This document shows positions 54,575 through 62,433 of a stretch of DNA of 64,000 nucleotides, piece after piece. This stretch comes from Oscillatoria nigro-viridis PCC 7112 (GTDB taxonomy: Bacteria; Cyanobacteriota; Cyanobacteriia; Cyanobacteriales; Microcoleaceae): NCBI RefSeq assembly GCF_000317475.1, contig NC_019729.1:4044501-4108500 (forward strand), in the 5' to 3' direction. Numbering within the stretch: position 1 is the first letter of the stretch; each line of letters begins with the position of its first letter. The position numbers were made by a program, and so were the translations under genes. The notes below the pieces were generated by a model. The model ran no database searches. It was not told the DNA's origin and saw nothing but the letters and a program-made list of their open reading frames with translations.

Positions 54575-55279
54575 ATGATTTATCCGGGTCGCCAAAAGCA
54601 ACTTGAAACATTAATTCAAAAATTGGGACTGCCAAAGAATGCTTCGATAAAATGGCATCTCCTCGATTTAGCTTTAACTCATGCGAGCGCGTCAGCTAAG
54701 GCAAATTACGAGCAACTAGAGTTTGTCGGCGATGCAGTCGTGCGGCTGACGGCTTCGGAATTGTTGTTTGAGATTTATCCTGACTGTACAGTGGGGGAAT
54801 TTGCTGCTATTCGATCGATCTTGGTGAGCGATCGCATTCTGGCTAAAATCGCTGAAAGTTACGGGTTCGATCGCTATTTAATTGTTTCCAGCAGCGCCGC
54901 CGCAGACAAAACAGGCGCTGAACCCCGGCTGGCAGATGCTTTGGAAGCGGTACTGGCTGCGCTTTATTTGAGTACCCAGACGTTAGAATTAATTCGCCCT
55001 TGGCTAGATTCTCACTTTCAACGCCTAGCGGCGGAAATCCGCAGCGATCCTGCCCGCCAAAACTACAAAGCTGCTCTCCAAGAGTTGACTCAAGGCAAAT
55101 ACAAAACTTTGCCCAAATATAGCGTGCAAGAAACTGGGACAGTGCAGGGCGGGGAGGATCGTTTTACCGCAGAAGTTCTCATTCAGGGAAAGTTGGTAGC
55201 AGAGGGAAAAGGTCGATCGATCAAAGCGGCCGAACAAGCAGCGGCTCAGGTAGCTTTCAATAAATTAGTTGACAGTTGA
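54575..55279 (+). CDS. rnc: Ribonuclease III
   Basis: Cleaves double-stranded RNA in rRNA and mRNA processing; cytosolic homodimer needing Mg2+. The 234 residues have the endonuclease domain (HASASAKANYEQLEFVGDAVVRL with E49 and D53; LADALEAVLAALYL with the second D/E pair) and a C-terminal dsRNA-binding domain (NYKAALQELTQGKYKTLPKYSVQETGTVQGGEDRFTAEVLIQGKLVAEGKGRSIKAAEQAAAQVAFNKL). The family signature E-R is conservatively A-N-Y-E here, which is usual in cyanobacteria. The final codons and stop (GTT GAC AGT TGA) are read from a GACAGTT heptamer array. The start ATG 54575 directly follows another heptamer array. Confidence 0.95.
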   Translation: MIYPGRQKQLETLIQKLGLPKNASIKWHLLDLALTHASASAKANYEQLEFVGDAVVRLTASELLFEIYPDCTVGEFAAIRSILVSDRILAKIAESYGFDRYLIVSSSAAADKTGAEPRLADALEAVLAALYLSTQTLELIRPWLDSHFQRLAAEIRSDPARQNYKAALQELTQGKYKTLPKYSVQETGTVQGGEDRFTAEVLIQGKLVAEGKGRSIKAAEQAAAQVAFNKLVDS

Positions 55280-55326
55280 CAGTTGACAGTTGACAGTTAT
55301 TTGTTATTTGTTATTTGTTATTTGTT
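55271..55326. repeat. Compound heptamer array GACAGTT then ATTTGTT
   Basis: Four GACAGTT units (55271-55298) are followed by four ATTTGTT units (55299-55326) without loss of the 7-nt register. The array includes the rnc stop codon and ends at the exact first base of the inverted-repeat element at 55327. Confidence 0.95.
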
Positions 55327-55533
55327 AGCTGCTAAGCTGTTGTGCATCTAATTTGAAAGTCAAATTTTCTACAATTATTGTGGAACGGGCAGGAGATCCC
55401 GTCTCTGGATTCAATTTAAATGCGCGACAGCTTACGCATTTAAATTGTAGATTCTCCGCGGGCGGGACGCCCACCCCACAAGACCGGGAATTGTTTTTAA
55501 CAGACAATTTAAATGTAGAACAGCTTAGCAGCT
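55327..55533. mobile_element. MITE-like element with AGCTGCTAAGCTGTT ends
   Basis: A 207-bp unit with perfect 15-bp terminal inverted repeats, AGCTGCTAAGCTGTT and AACAGCTTAGCAGCT. In the middle lies a 12-bp perfect inverted pair, AATTTAAATGCG and CGCATTTAAATT. It encodes no protein and lies between two heptamer arrays, joined at both ends without intervening bases. Confidence 0.85.
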
Positions 55534-55582
55534 TACCATAACCAATAACCAATAACTACTGCCAACAGTCAACAGGCAACAG
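55534..55582. repeat. Compound heptamer array after the inverted-repeat element
   Basis: Seven units in 7-nt register: TACCATA, ACCAATA, ACCAATA, ACTACTG, CCAACAG, TCAACAG, GCAACAG. The first begins immediately after the element's right end. Confidence 0.8.
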
Positions 55583-55660
55583 TGATTTTTTTGAGTTAAA
55601 ACATAGATAATAATAACAAAATATGCTATAATTACTCTGCGATTTTTGAAATTATAATTA

Positions 55661-56833
55661 ATGAAAATCGGAATAGCTGTATTGGGTGCGGGCCGCTGGG
55701 GAGTTAACCTAATTCGCAACTTTCTCGAACATCCCAACAGCGAAGTTTTAGCGGTGGTAGACCCGAATCGAGATTCATTGGCGGCCGTTCAAAAACAGTT
55801 TAATCTGGATGCCTCGGTGATTTTAGCTACCAATTGGTCTCAAGTGCAAGCCTTGCCGGGACTGCAAGCTGTGGCGATCGCTACTCCAGCTTCAACACAC
55901 TACACCCTCGCAGCAGCAGCGCTGAAACAAGGCTACCACGTCTTAGCAGAAAAACCCCTCGCCCTCAACCTGACTGAAGCAATAGAACTCTGTCAATTAG
56001 CCGAAAAACAGCAGCGGCAACTCTTCGTTGACCACACTTATCTGTTTCATCCAGCAGTCGATCGAGGCCAAAGAATTATTCAACACCATCAACTCGGAAA
56101 ATTGCGCTACGGTTACGCCCAGCGCACCCATTTTGAACCGGTTCGCCATGACGTTGATGCCCTTTGGGACTTGGCCGTTCACGATATCGCTATTTTCAAT
56201 ACTTGGCTGGAACAAACGCCAATTGAAGTAAGGGCGATCGGCACTGTTTTTCCGAAGTCCGATGTCCGTCGGAAGAAGTTCGATGGAAGTCGGAAGAAGG
56301 AAGAAGGAAGAGGGAACAAGGAAGAAGGAATAAATCAACAAGCAGCAGAAATTGAAAATCAATTTGCTCCTGCACTGCTGACTACTAATCCTGCAGAAAA
56401 ACTAGCAGATTTAGTTTGGGTAACTCTCACCTATCCCGACGGATTTCAAGCATTTATTCACCTGTGCTGGCTAAATCCCGACAAACAGCGGCGCTTAACA
56501 GTTGTTGGCAGTTTGGCAACCTTGATTTTTGACGAAATGTCGCTAGAAACTCCCCTGATTGTGCAGCGCGGCCATTCAGATTGGGGAGGCGAAGAGAATA
56601 ACTCTTGTGAAAGTGCGTTAGCGCCGCAGCCAACGGGCCTCAGACACCGCGAAGTGTTGAGTTTAGAACAAGTAGAACCGCTGAGGAGAGTGTGCGATCG
56701 CTTCCTCAAATGCGTGCAAACTAATACCCCCTGTCTTACCTCTTCGGGCGCGGCCTCCGTCGAATTAATCCGCATTCTCAGCACTTTGAGCAAATCCCTC
56801 GCACTCGGCGGACAGCCCCTAATACCATTTTAG
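55661..56833 (+). CDS. Gfo/Idh/MocA-family NAD(P)-dependent oxidoreductase
   Basis: A 390-residue soluble dehydrogenase-like protein. The N-terminal Rossmann fold is clear (IAVLGAGRWGVNLIRNF; VVDPNRDSL; VAIATPASTHYTLAAAALKQGYHVLAEKPLAL with the EKP motif), followed by the C-terminal alpha/beta domain (VDHTYLFHPAV; DLAVHDIAIFNTWL with the catalytic-type D..HD). Relatives act on sugars or sugar nucleotides; the substrate is unknown. Nine heptamers (56271-56333), 63 bp or 21 codons, insert KKFDGSRKKEEGRGNKEEG near residues 204-225, a charged loop alien to the family. The last three codons and the stop come from an ATACCATTTTAG repeat end. It converges on the Cache kinase gene. Confidence 0.88.
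   Translation: MKIGIAVLGAGRWGVNLIRNFLEHPNSEVLAVVDPNRDSLAAVQKQFNLDASVILATNWSQVQALPGLQAVAIATPASTHYTLAAAALKQGYHVLAEKPLALNLTEAIELCQLAEKQQRQLFVDHTYLFHPAVDRGQRIIQHHQLGKLRYGYAQRTHFEPVRHDVDALWDLAVHDIAIFNTWLEQTPIEVRAIGTVFPKSDVRRKKFDGSRKKEEGRGNKEEGINQQAAEIENQFAPALLTTNPAEKLADLVWVTLTYPDGFQAFIHLCWLNPDKQRRLTVVGSLATLIFDEMSLETPLIVQRGHSDWGGEENNSCESALAPQPTGLRHREVLSLEQVEPLRRVCDRFLKCVQTNTPCLTSSGAASVELIRILSTLSKSLALGGQPLIPF
56271..56333 (+). repeat. Nine GGAAGAA-type heptamers inside the Gfo/Idh/MocA gene
   Basis: GGAAGAA, GTTCGAT, GGAAGTC, GGAAGAA, GGAAGAA, GGAAGAG, GGAACAA, GGAAGAA, GGAATAA: 63 bases, so the frame is kept only because the unit number is a multiple of three. The same heptamers precede the RNase D-like gene at 26490. 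Confidence 0.9.
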
Positions 56834-56870
56834 ATTTTAGATTTTAGATTTTAGATTTTAGATTGGGAAA
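56822..56870. mobile_element. Left half of an ATACCATTTT-family element
   Basis: ATACCATTTT followed by four TTTTAGA-type heptamers and GATTGGGAAA, matching the left part of the element at 27213; no right end was found before the kinase gene. Its TAG serves as the stop codon of the oxidoreductase. Confidence 0.7.
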
Positions 56871-56878
56871 ATTACTCC

Positions 56879-58924
56879 TCAACTTTTGAAATTTCCCTTT
56901 TCCGTTACTAAGTCCGGGCTGTGAAAATAAAAACTTGACTGCTGATTGACAGGCAAAGAAATCATCACCGTAGTACCTTGATTCACCCCCGCGCTGTGCA
57001 GGGTAATGCTTCCGATCATAGATTCCATTATCCTTCGCGAGATAGCCAAGCCCAAACCGTTACCGCCAAACCTGCGAGTTGTAGAACCATCAGCCATCAC
57101 AAAAGGTTGAAACAATTTCTGCTGGTGTTCGGGATCGATACCAATTCCCGTATCTTTAATTGTCACCACCACCCAATCGCTTTGACCGCTGGGACTCGTC
57201 GTACTTTCCGCACTGCCGTTAAAACTACCAGAATTAGTCCTCGATTCTAGCCGCACAGATATATTAATGCTGCCCGACTCTGTAAACTTAACGGCATTGC
57301 TCAAAACATTTAAAAACACCTGTTTTAGCTTCTCTGGATCGGCATGAACAATAATCGGATCGTGAGGCTCTGGCAAACTTAACTTCAAGCCTTTTTCCTC
57401 AATTTGAGCCGCTTGCAAATCAATCGCGTCTTCCAGTACCTGGGTAATGTCAACTACTTCTAACATCATGGAGAAGGTGCCGGATTCTATTTTAGCAATG
57501 TCCAAAATATCATTAATAATATTCAGCAATTGCATAGACGAGTCGTGGGCCCGCTGTAAAAATTCCATTTCCTCATCTCTGTCATCGCAGTAGCCGTCCC
57601 GCACAATTTGAATAAAACCAATAATCCCGTTGAGCGGCGTTCTCAATTCATGAGAAATATTCCCCAAAAATTCATTTTTTAACTGATTGGCAACTTGCGC
57701 TTCTTTGGTTGCGACTTCCAATTCTCTGGCCCAGGATCTGAGGCGCTGCACCATGCTGTTGAGTGCTTCTGATAGTTGATTGAATTCCCTAATTTGGAAA
57801 TCTTGGGGCACTGTCTGCGACGCTTCCGTATCTACTTTCATCGCGTAGTCTCTCAGTTTTTCCACAGGACGCGCCAAGTCGCGAGACAGATATAAAGTCG
57901 CGATGATACTAGCAGCAATCAAACCTACAATTAAATTAAATAAAACTTGCTGAATTTCTTCCAAACCTGACAGAGCGTAATCTAAGCGAGAGACAGCTAA
58001 AATAATCCACTTGCTGTTCTCCTGTGTAGTTGAAGGACTCGGGATAGCAGCGTATCCTGCTAGCAACTCTACACCATTTCTTTCAAAGGAAAATAGGTGG
58101 AGAAAAGCTGTTCCGCCGGCGATCGCCCTTCTGACAATACTTTTTAGTCGATCGGCATCTGCCTCTTGGTCGATATTGCGGCCCACGCGATTGATATTCG
58201 GGTGCGCCAAAATCGTCCCATCTTGGTCGATCGCCACCGTATAGCCGGCTAGAGAACCCTTGGGAGCGCTGGTTTGCACAGGCAAGGCCGAGCGCAAACT
58301 CAAAGCATAATTCAACTGCAGGGTATTGCCCCGACGAATGTAAACAGGAGCGCTCAACACCAAACTAGCTTGGCTATCGGGGCCTTCTTTACCCGCATCG
58401 GGAAAATCCTCAGCCCCCAAAGCCACCTTCCGATCGTTTGCTGTCCCCTGTCGCTGCGGAGGTAAGGACAGACTGATGTAAACGCTCTTGTCGTCCAGCA
58501 GCGTTTGCTGCTGCTGTACGGGCGGCCAAAATTTTGCCGGCAACGACTGAATCGGCTGCTGCCCGCAAGTGCTTGCTATTACTTGATTTGTCTTTAAATT
58601 AGTCAATTGCAAGCAATCAACCTGCGCTGGCAACCGCTGCCCTAATTGCGCGATAAACTTTTGATAATCCTTCGGATCTACCGACTGCAACATCGAGCTT
58701 TCCGAAGCACCGATCAGATTCGACTTCAGCGATTTCGCCCACTGTTCAATAGTGTCTGCTTTTCTGACTGCACTTTCTGTCAAGTTTTGACGAGCAGTTT
58801 CCAGAAGCGTCGAGCGTGCCTTCCGATAGGTAACATACTCCCCCACCAGTAGAACAGGTACGCTGAGCAACAAAATCCGCGACAGTAAAATACGGCGAAA
58901 GGAGGATTGACCTAACTTAACCAT
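56879..58924 (-). CDS. Membrane sensor histidine kinase with Cache-type input
   Basis: The 681-residue protein has TM1 (about 11-30, ILLSRILLLSVPVLLVGEYV), a periplasmic double-Cache-like domain (about 40-325, with GYTVAIDQDGTILAHPNINRVGRNI typical of dCache), TM2 (about 326-346), a HAMP linker (RDLARPVEKLRDYAMKVD), HisKA with H425 in ISHELRTPLNG and HATPase (about 530-670; NVLSNAVKFTESG, DTGIGIDPEHQQKLF, GGNGLGLAISRRIM). All catalytic boxes are intact, so it should be active. The ligand is unknown; dCache domains often bind amino acids or other small molecules. There is no adjacent response regulator. The start is ATG 58924. Confidence 0.92.
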   Translation of the reverse strand: MVKLGQSSFRRILLSRILLLSVPVLLVGEYVTYRKARSTLLETARQNLTESAVRKADTIEQWAKSLKSNLIGASESSMLQSVDPKDYQKFIAQLGQRLPAQVDCLQLTNLKTNQVIASTCGQQPIQSLPAKFWPPVQQQQTLLDDKSVYISLSLPPQRQGTANDRKVALGAEDFPDAGKEGPDSQASLVLSAPVYIRRGNTLQLNYALSLRSALPVQTSAPKGSLAGYTVAIDQDGTILAHPNINRVGRNIDQEADADRLKSIVRRAIAGGTAFLHLFSFERNGVELLAGYAAIPSPSTTQENSKWIILAVSRLDYALSGLEEIQQVLFNLIVGLIAASIIATLYLSRDLARPVEKLRDYAMKVDTEASQTVPQDFQIREFNQLSEALNSMVQRLRSWARELEVATKEAQVANQLKNEFLGNISHELRTPLNGIIGFIQIVRDGYCDDRDEEMEFLQRAHDSSMQLLNIINDILDIAKIESGTFSMMLEVVDITQVLEDAIDLQAAQIEEKGLKLSLPEPHDPIIVHADPEKLKQVFLNVLSNAVKFTESGSINISVRLESRTNSGSFNGSAESTTSPSGQSDWVVVTIKDTGIGIDPEHQQKLFQPFVMADGSTTRRFGGNGLGLAISRRIMESMIGSITLHSAGVNQGTTVMISLPVNQQSSFYFHSPDLVTEKGNFKS

Positions 58925-59591
58925 AGGAAATATCTAAATTAAGGTGCAACACCCAACAGCGACCATTAAAGTGAAATAAACCAGACCGAAGGCATGAATC
59001 TGTCTAGGGGGCTCTGCTGACTGAGCAACACAGCTTCAGAACAACATTTAAACACAATTATAGAAGCCACTGTAGCAATCTCGATTCTCAGTGTGTGGAC
59101 TCAAAGATACTCAGCAATTTGTTTGGCAAATGCCTGTGATTTCGGTCACACTTCCCTTCTCAATTTTCGGCTCGATTGGCACCCGATCGCCCGGGGGCCC
59201 ATTTTTTAGGCTGCAAAAAGCGTCGGGTGGACATACCGCAGGTGCTTGAAGCTAGAATCGCATAGATGCACTCTGACACCCAAATTAACGGGCAAAAAGT
59301 TCTGTCTCCGGCTAGTGCACAGAGAGAATTCTGCTCGATCGGACTTTTTCTTTCCGAATGCCTTCGAGAGATGGGGCATAGATGGGCGATGCGAGATTTT
59401 GCACCCTGTCAAAGATTTCTTTTGCCATCCGATTGATTCAGTGACAATAATTCACCTTTCAAACAAAAAGAATGAGACGATCGAGCTGCCGATCGACTCT
59501 GACAACCCTAATCTGGGGAACCCTTGGCCCAAACAGTACACCCGCCCTCCGTAAATTCGCGATCTCGGCAATAATCTCCCTAGCTTAATCG
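58925..59591. other. Intergenic interval
   Basis: No gene recognised in the roughly 670 bp between the divergent Cache kinase and methyltransferase genes. A 103-codon open frame from TTG 59246 has no family wording and no ribosome-binding site, so it is not annotated. A CCCGGGGGCCC followed by ATTTTTT near 59190 could form a weak terminator-like hairpin. Confidence 0.5.
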
Positions 59592-60236
59592 ATGAAAAAA
59601 AACTTTAGCAATTATACGTATTATTACACAAATAACCGTCCCAGATATCATCACGCTTATTTGATATCTCCCCTTTTAGAAATGCTGGCGGCACTTCAGC
59701 AGCCCAGCAAGACAAAACTCCGAGTTTTGGATCTCGGCTGTGGCAATGGCAGCCTCAGTCACGTCATAGCAGAGCACGGCTGCGAAGTTGTCGGCGTTGA
59801 CACTTCTGCACCCGGAATTGCCATCTCCCGTCAAAGTTTCCCCGAGTGTCAGTTTATCCAAGCAGATATTTACGACCTTCCAGATACCGATATTCTGAAC
59901 TCATTTGATGTGGTCTTAGCTATTGAAGTAATCGAACACTTGCTTTATCCTAAAGAACTAGCAAGAACTGCAAAAAGATGCCTCAATCCGGGAGGACGAC
60001 TAATTATTTCCACACCCTATCACGGCTATTTAAAAAATCTGGCTTTAGCGGTTTCTGGCAAACTAGATAAACATTTTACCGTTCTTTGGGATAACGGTCA
60101 CATTAAATTTTTTTCAGTAGAGACGCTGACCAAGTTATTAACATCTGAAGGATACACCGACATAAAATTTAAATTTGCTGGTCGGTGTCCCTATCTTTGG
60201 AAATCAATGTTATGCTCTAGTAAGTTTTCAGGATAA
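59592..60236 (+). CDS. SAM-dependent methyltransferase, UbiG/type-11-like
   Basis: A 214-residue methyltransferase. Motif I is VLDLGCGNGSLSHVIAEHG, followed by VVGVDTSAPGIAISRQSFPECQFIQADIYDLP, SFDVVLAIEVIEHLLYPKELARTAKRCLNPGGRLIISTPYHGYLKNL and GHIKFFSVETLTKLLTSEGYTDIKFKFAGR. The IEVIEHLxxP and STPYHGYLKN strings are frequent in methyltransferases near glycan or surface polysaccharide loci, but the acceptor here is unknown. The start ATG 59592 has no clear ribosome-binding site. The stop codon lies in the loop of a perfect 11-bp hairpin. Confidence 0.85.
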   Translation: MKKNFSNYTYYYTNNRPRYHHAYLISPLLEMLAALQQPSKTKLRVLDLGCGNGSLSHVIAEHGCEVVGVDTSAPGIAISRQSFPECQFIQADIYDLPDTDILNSFDVVLAIEVIEHLLYPKELARTAKRCLNPGGRLIISTPYHGYLKNLALAVSGKLDKHFTVLWDNGHIKFFSVETLTKLLTSEGYTDIKFKFAGRCPYLWKSMLCSSKFSG

Positions 60237-60247
60237 CCTGAAAACTT
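60222..60247 (+). terminator. 11-bp perfect hairpin enclosing the methyltransferase stop codon
   Basis: AAGTTTTCAGG and CCTGAAAACTT pair perfectly around the four bases ATAA, which with the next base of the frame contain the TAA stop. No T-run follows, so it may act on mRNA stability or ribosome release rather than as a classical terminator. Confidence 0.6.
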
Positions 60248-60338
60248 ATGAGTTGTTAGTTGTCAATAAATTAAGTTTATTGACTAGACTACCAGACCTC
60301 ATAAAAAGTAAAAAATAAGTTTCACTAAAAAAAGTAAA

Positions 60339-61835
60339 ATGACTGTTGGCGTTTGGATATTAGGCGATCAACTGTGGCAGAACCAAGCTGCTCTCAACCG
60401 CACAGACGATAAATCCTCCCTACCTATAATTTTAATTGAATCTTGGCAGCACGTTCAACAGCGGCGCTACCACCAGCAAAAATTAGTATTAATTTGGTCG
60501 GCAATGCGGCACTTCGCTAAAGAATTGCGCGGCGGTGGATGGCAAGTTACTTACACAAAATCGGAGGACTTTGAAGCACCTCTCAAAGCTTGGATACAAG
60601 CTCACAATATCACCGAAGTGCGGGTGATGGCTCCGAACGATAGACTTTTTTTACAGATCGTTCAAAACTTGCAACTCCCCTGTCAAATAACCCTAATTCC
60701 CAACAATCAATTCCTCTGGACAGAAACAGAATTCAAAGATTGGGCTTCAAGCCGCAAACGTTTGTTAATGGAAGACTTCTATCGAGCCAGCCGCCAACGT
60801 TTTCAAGTTTTAATGGATAGCAGCAATAAACCTGTGGGAGGGAAGTGGAATTTTGACAAAGAAAATCGTCAGCCACCAAAAGGAAAACTGGATACACCGA
60901 AACCTCTCTGGTTTGAACCGGACGCCATAACTCAAGAAGTTATCGCACAAGTTAAATCTCTATCTTTCCCAACTTACGGCAAGATTGAACCTTTTCGCTG
61001 GGGAGTTACACGGGAGCAAGCAATGCAAGTATTAGATAATTTCATCGAACAGTGTCTCCCCGCTTTTGGCCCTTATCAAGACGCGATGGTAACGGGGGAG
61101 GAAACAATGTGGCATTCCCTAATTTCTCCCTATCTCAATATTGGCTTGCTGCATCCTTTAGAAGTTATTCAAGCGGCCGAAACAGCCTACCTCGAAAAAA
61201 ACTTAAATTTAAACGGCGTCGAAGGTTTTATCCGCCAAATTCTCGGCTGGCGAGAATACATGCGCGGTATGTATTTTTACGTGGATGCTGATTATTTTGA
61301 GAAGAATTGGTTCAACCACACTCAGCCGCTGCCGGAGTTTTTTTGGGACGCTAGTAAAACAGATATGAACTGTTTGCGCCAAGTTTTAACTCAAGTCGAA
61401 GGCAGCGGTTACGCGCACCATATCCAGCGGTTGATGATTTTGAGCAATTTTGGTCTAATTGCGGGAATCTCGCCCCAGGAGCTAGAAAAATGGTTCCACA
61501 GTGCGTTTGTGGATGCCTATGACTGGGTAATGCAGACTAATGTGCTGGGCATGGGTTTGTTTGCTGACGGCGGTGTGTTGGCCTCGAAGCCCTATGCTGC
61601 TTCTGCCAATTACATTAATAAAATGAGCGATTATTGTCGGGGGTGCAAATTCGATCGCACAGTGCGATCGGGCGAAAATGCTTGTCCCTTCAACTTCTTC
61701 TACTGGGATTTCCTAGCGCGCCACCGGGACAAACTTCAGTCGATCGGTCGCATGAGCTTTATCTTAGCCAATCTCGACAAAATGCCGCCGGCAGAATTGG
61801 CAACCATCCGCCAAAAAGCGGCAGAGTGGCACTGA
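60339..61835 (+). CDS. Fe-S bacterial cryptochrome/(6-4) photolyase (FeS-BCP)
   Basis: The 498-residue protein belongs to the photolyase-related family that uses FAD and a 4Fe-4S cluster. Four cysteines, C345 (DMNCLRQ), C433 and C436 (YCRGC) and C449 (NACPF), are spaced 88, 3 and 13 residues apart, identical to the cluster ligands C350, C438, C441 and C454 of Agrobacterium PhrB. The FAD region reads GVEGFIRQILGWREYMRGMYF, then YAHHIQRLMILSNFGLI with the paired histidines of (6-4) photolyases and VMQTNVLGMGLFADGGVLASKPYAASANYI. It therefore probably repairs UV-induced (6-4) photoproducts under light; a photoreceptor role is possible. A GTCAGTT heptamer array begins immediately after its stop. 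Confidence 0.9.
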   Translation: MTVGVWILGDQLWQNQAALNRTDDKSSLPIILIESWQHVQQRRYHQQKLVLIWSAMRHFAKELRGGGWQVTYTKSEDFEAPLKAWIQAHNITEVRVMAPNDRLFLQIVQNLQLPCQITLIPNNQFLWTETEFKDWASSRKRLLMEDFYRASRQRFQVLMDSSNKPVGGKWNFDKENRQPPKGKLDTPKPLWFEPDAITQEVIAQVKSLSFPTYGKIEPFRWGVTREQAMQVLDNFIEQCLPAFGPYQDAMVTGEETMWHSLISPYLNIGLLHPLEVIQAAETAYLEKNLNLNGVEGFIRQILGWREYMRGMYFYVDADYFEKNWFNHTQPLPEFFWDASKTDMNCLRQVLTQVEGSGYAHHIQRLMILSNFGLIAGISPQELEKWFHSAFVDAYDWVMQTNVLGMGLFADGGVLASKPYAASANYINKMSDYCRGCKFDRTVRSGENACPFNFFYWDFLARHRDKLQSIGRMSFILANLDKMPPAELATIRQKAAEWH

Positions 61836-61898
61836 GTCAGTTGACAGTTGTCAGTTGTCATTTGTCATTTGTCAGTTTTCAGTTGTCATTTGTTAATC
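61836..61898. repeat. Heptamer array abutting the photolyase stop codon
   Basis: Units GTCAGTT, GACAGTT, GTCAGTT, GTCATTT, GTCATTT, GTCAGTT, TTCAGTT, GTCATTT, GTTAATC in strict 7-nt register. The first base follows the TGA stop directly. Confidence 0.95.
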
Positions 61899-61937
61899 CT
61901 TTGCAGTGGCTAATAACAAATAACCAATAACATTAAT

Positions 61938-62021
61938 CAACAGTCAACAGTCAACAGTCAACAGTCAACAATGCCCCATGCCCCATGCCCCATGCCCCAT
62001 GCCCCATGCCCCATCCCCCAT
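61938..62021. repeat. Compound heptamer array CAACAGT then GCCCCAT
   Basis: Four CAACAGT, one hybrid CAACAAT (61966-61972), then six GCCCCAT and a CCCCCAT, all in the same 7-nt register. The following interval to 62433 contains no recognised gene. Confidence 0.95.
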
Positions 62022-62433
62022 CCCCTTTGCAATTCTTATTTTTTCCCTGACTTTTCCCTAAACATTCCACAGCGTTTCCCCAGGCAAGTCTGAGGTTTTC
62101 CACAGATGCGACAAAGTTTTCCACAGAAATTAACGGCACGGTAGCATCTTGCTGCGGAATTGGGGATTTCCTTAACTTGCTGCCTAATTCCTCATAAACC
62201 TCCCAACACATAAAGATATGTAACAAAAAATGCCCTGAAAAGCTGATTATTTGGTAAACCTTTTTTTTATCTAAAGGACTTTGTAATATTTCGCAACATT
62301 GACAAACCCACCCCCTCATAGCGCACAATGATGCGACCGACCTAAAAAAAGCGCTCTGATTTCGGCTGTGCCTGCACCTGTATCCGGCCGAAGGGGGGGT
62401 TCTGTTTTCAATTTATTAGCGAGACTAAAAAAA
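62022..62433. other. Intergenic interval upstream of the DUF2811 gene
   Basis: No gene seen. It contains GTTTTCCACAG twice (near 62095 and 62116) and a GCCGAAGGGGGGGTTCTG string at 62390, related to the C/G-run palindromes. Confidence 0.4.

Noticed and set aside
59246-59554. A 102-residue frame upstream of the methyltransferase
   Set aside because: TTG start without a ribosome-binding site, no conserved wording and unusual composition.
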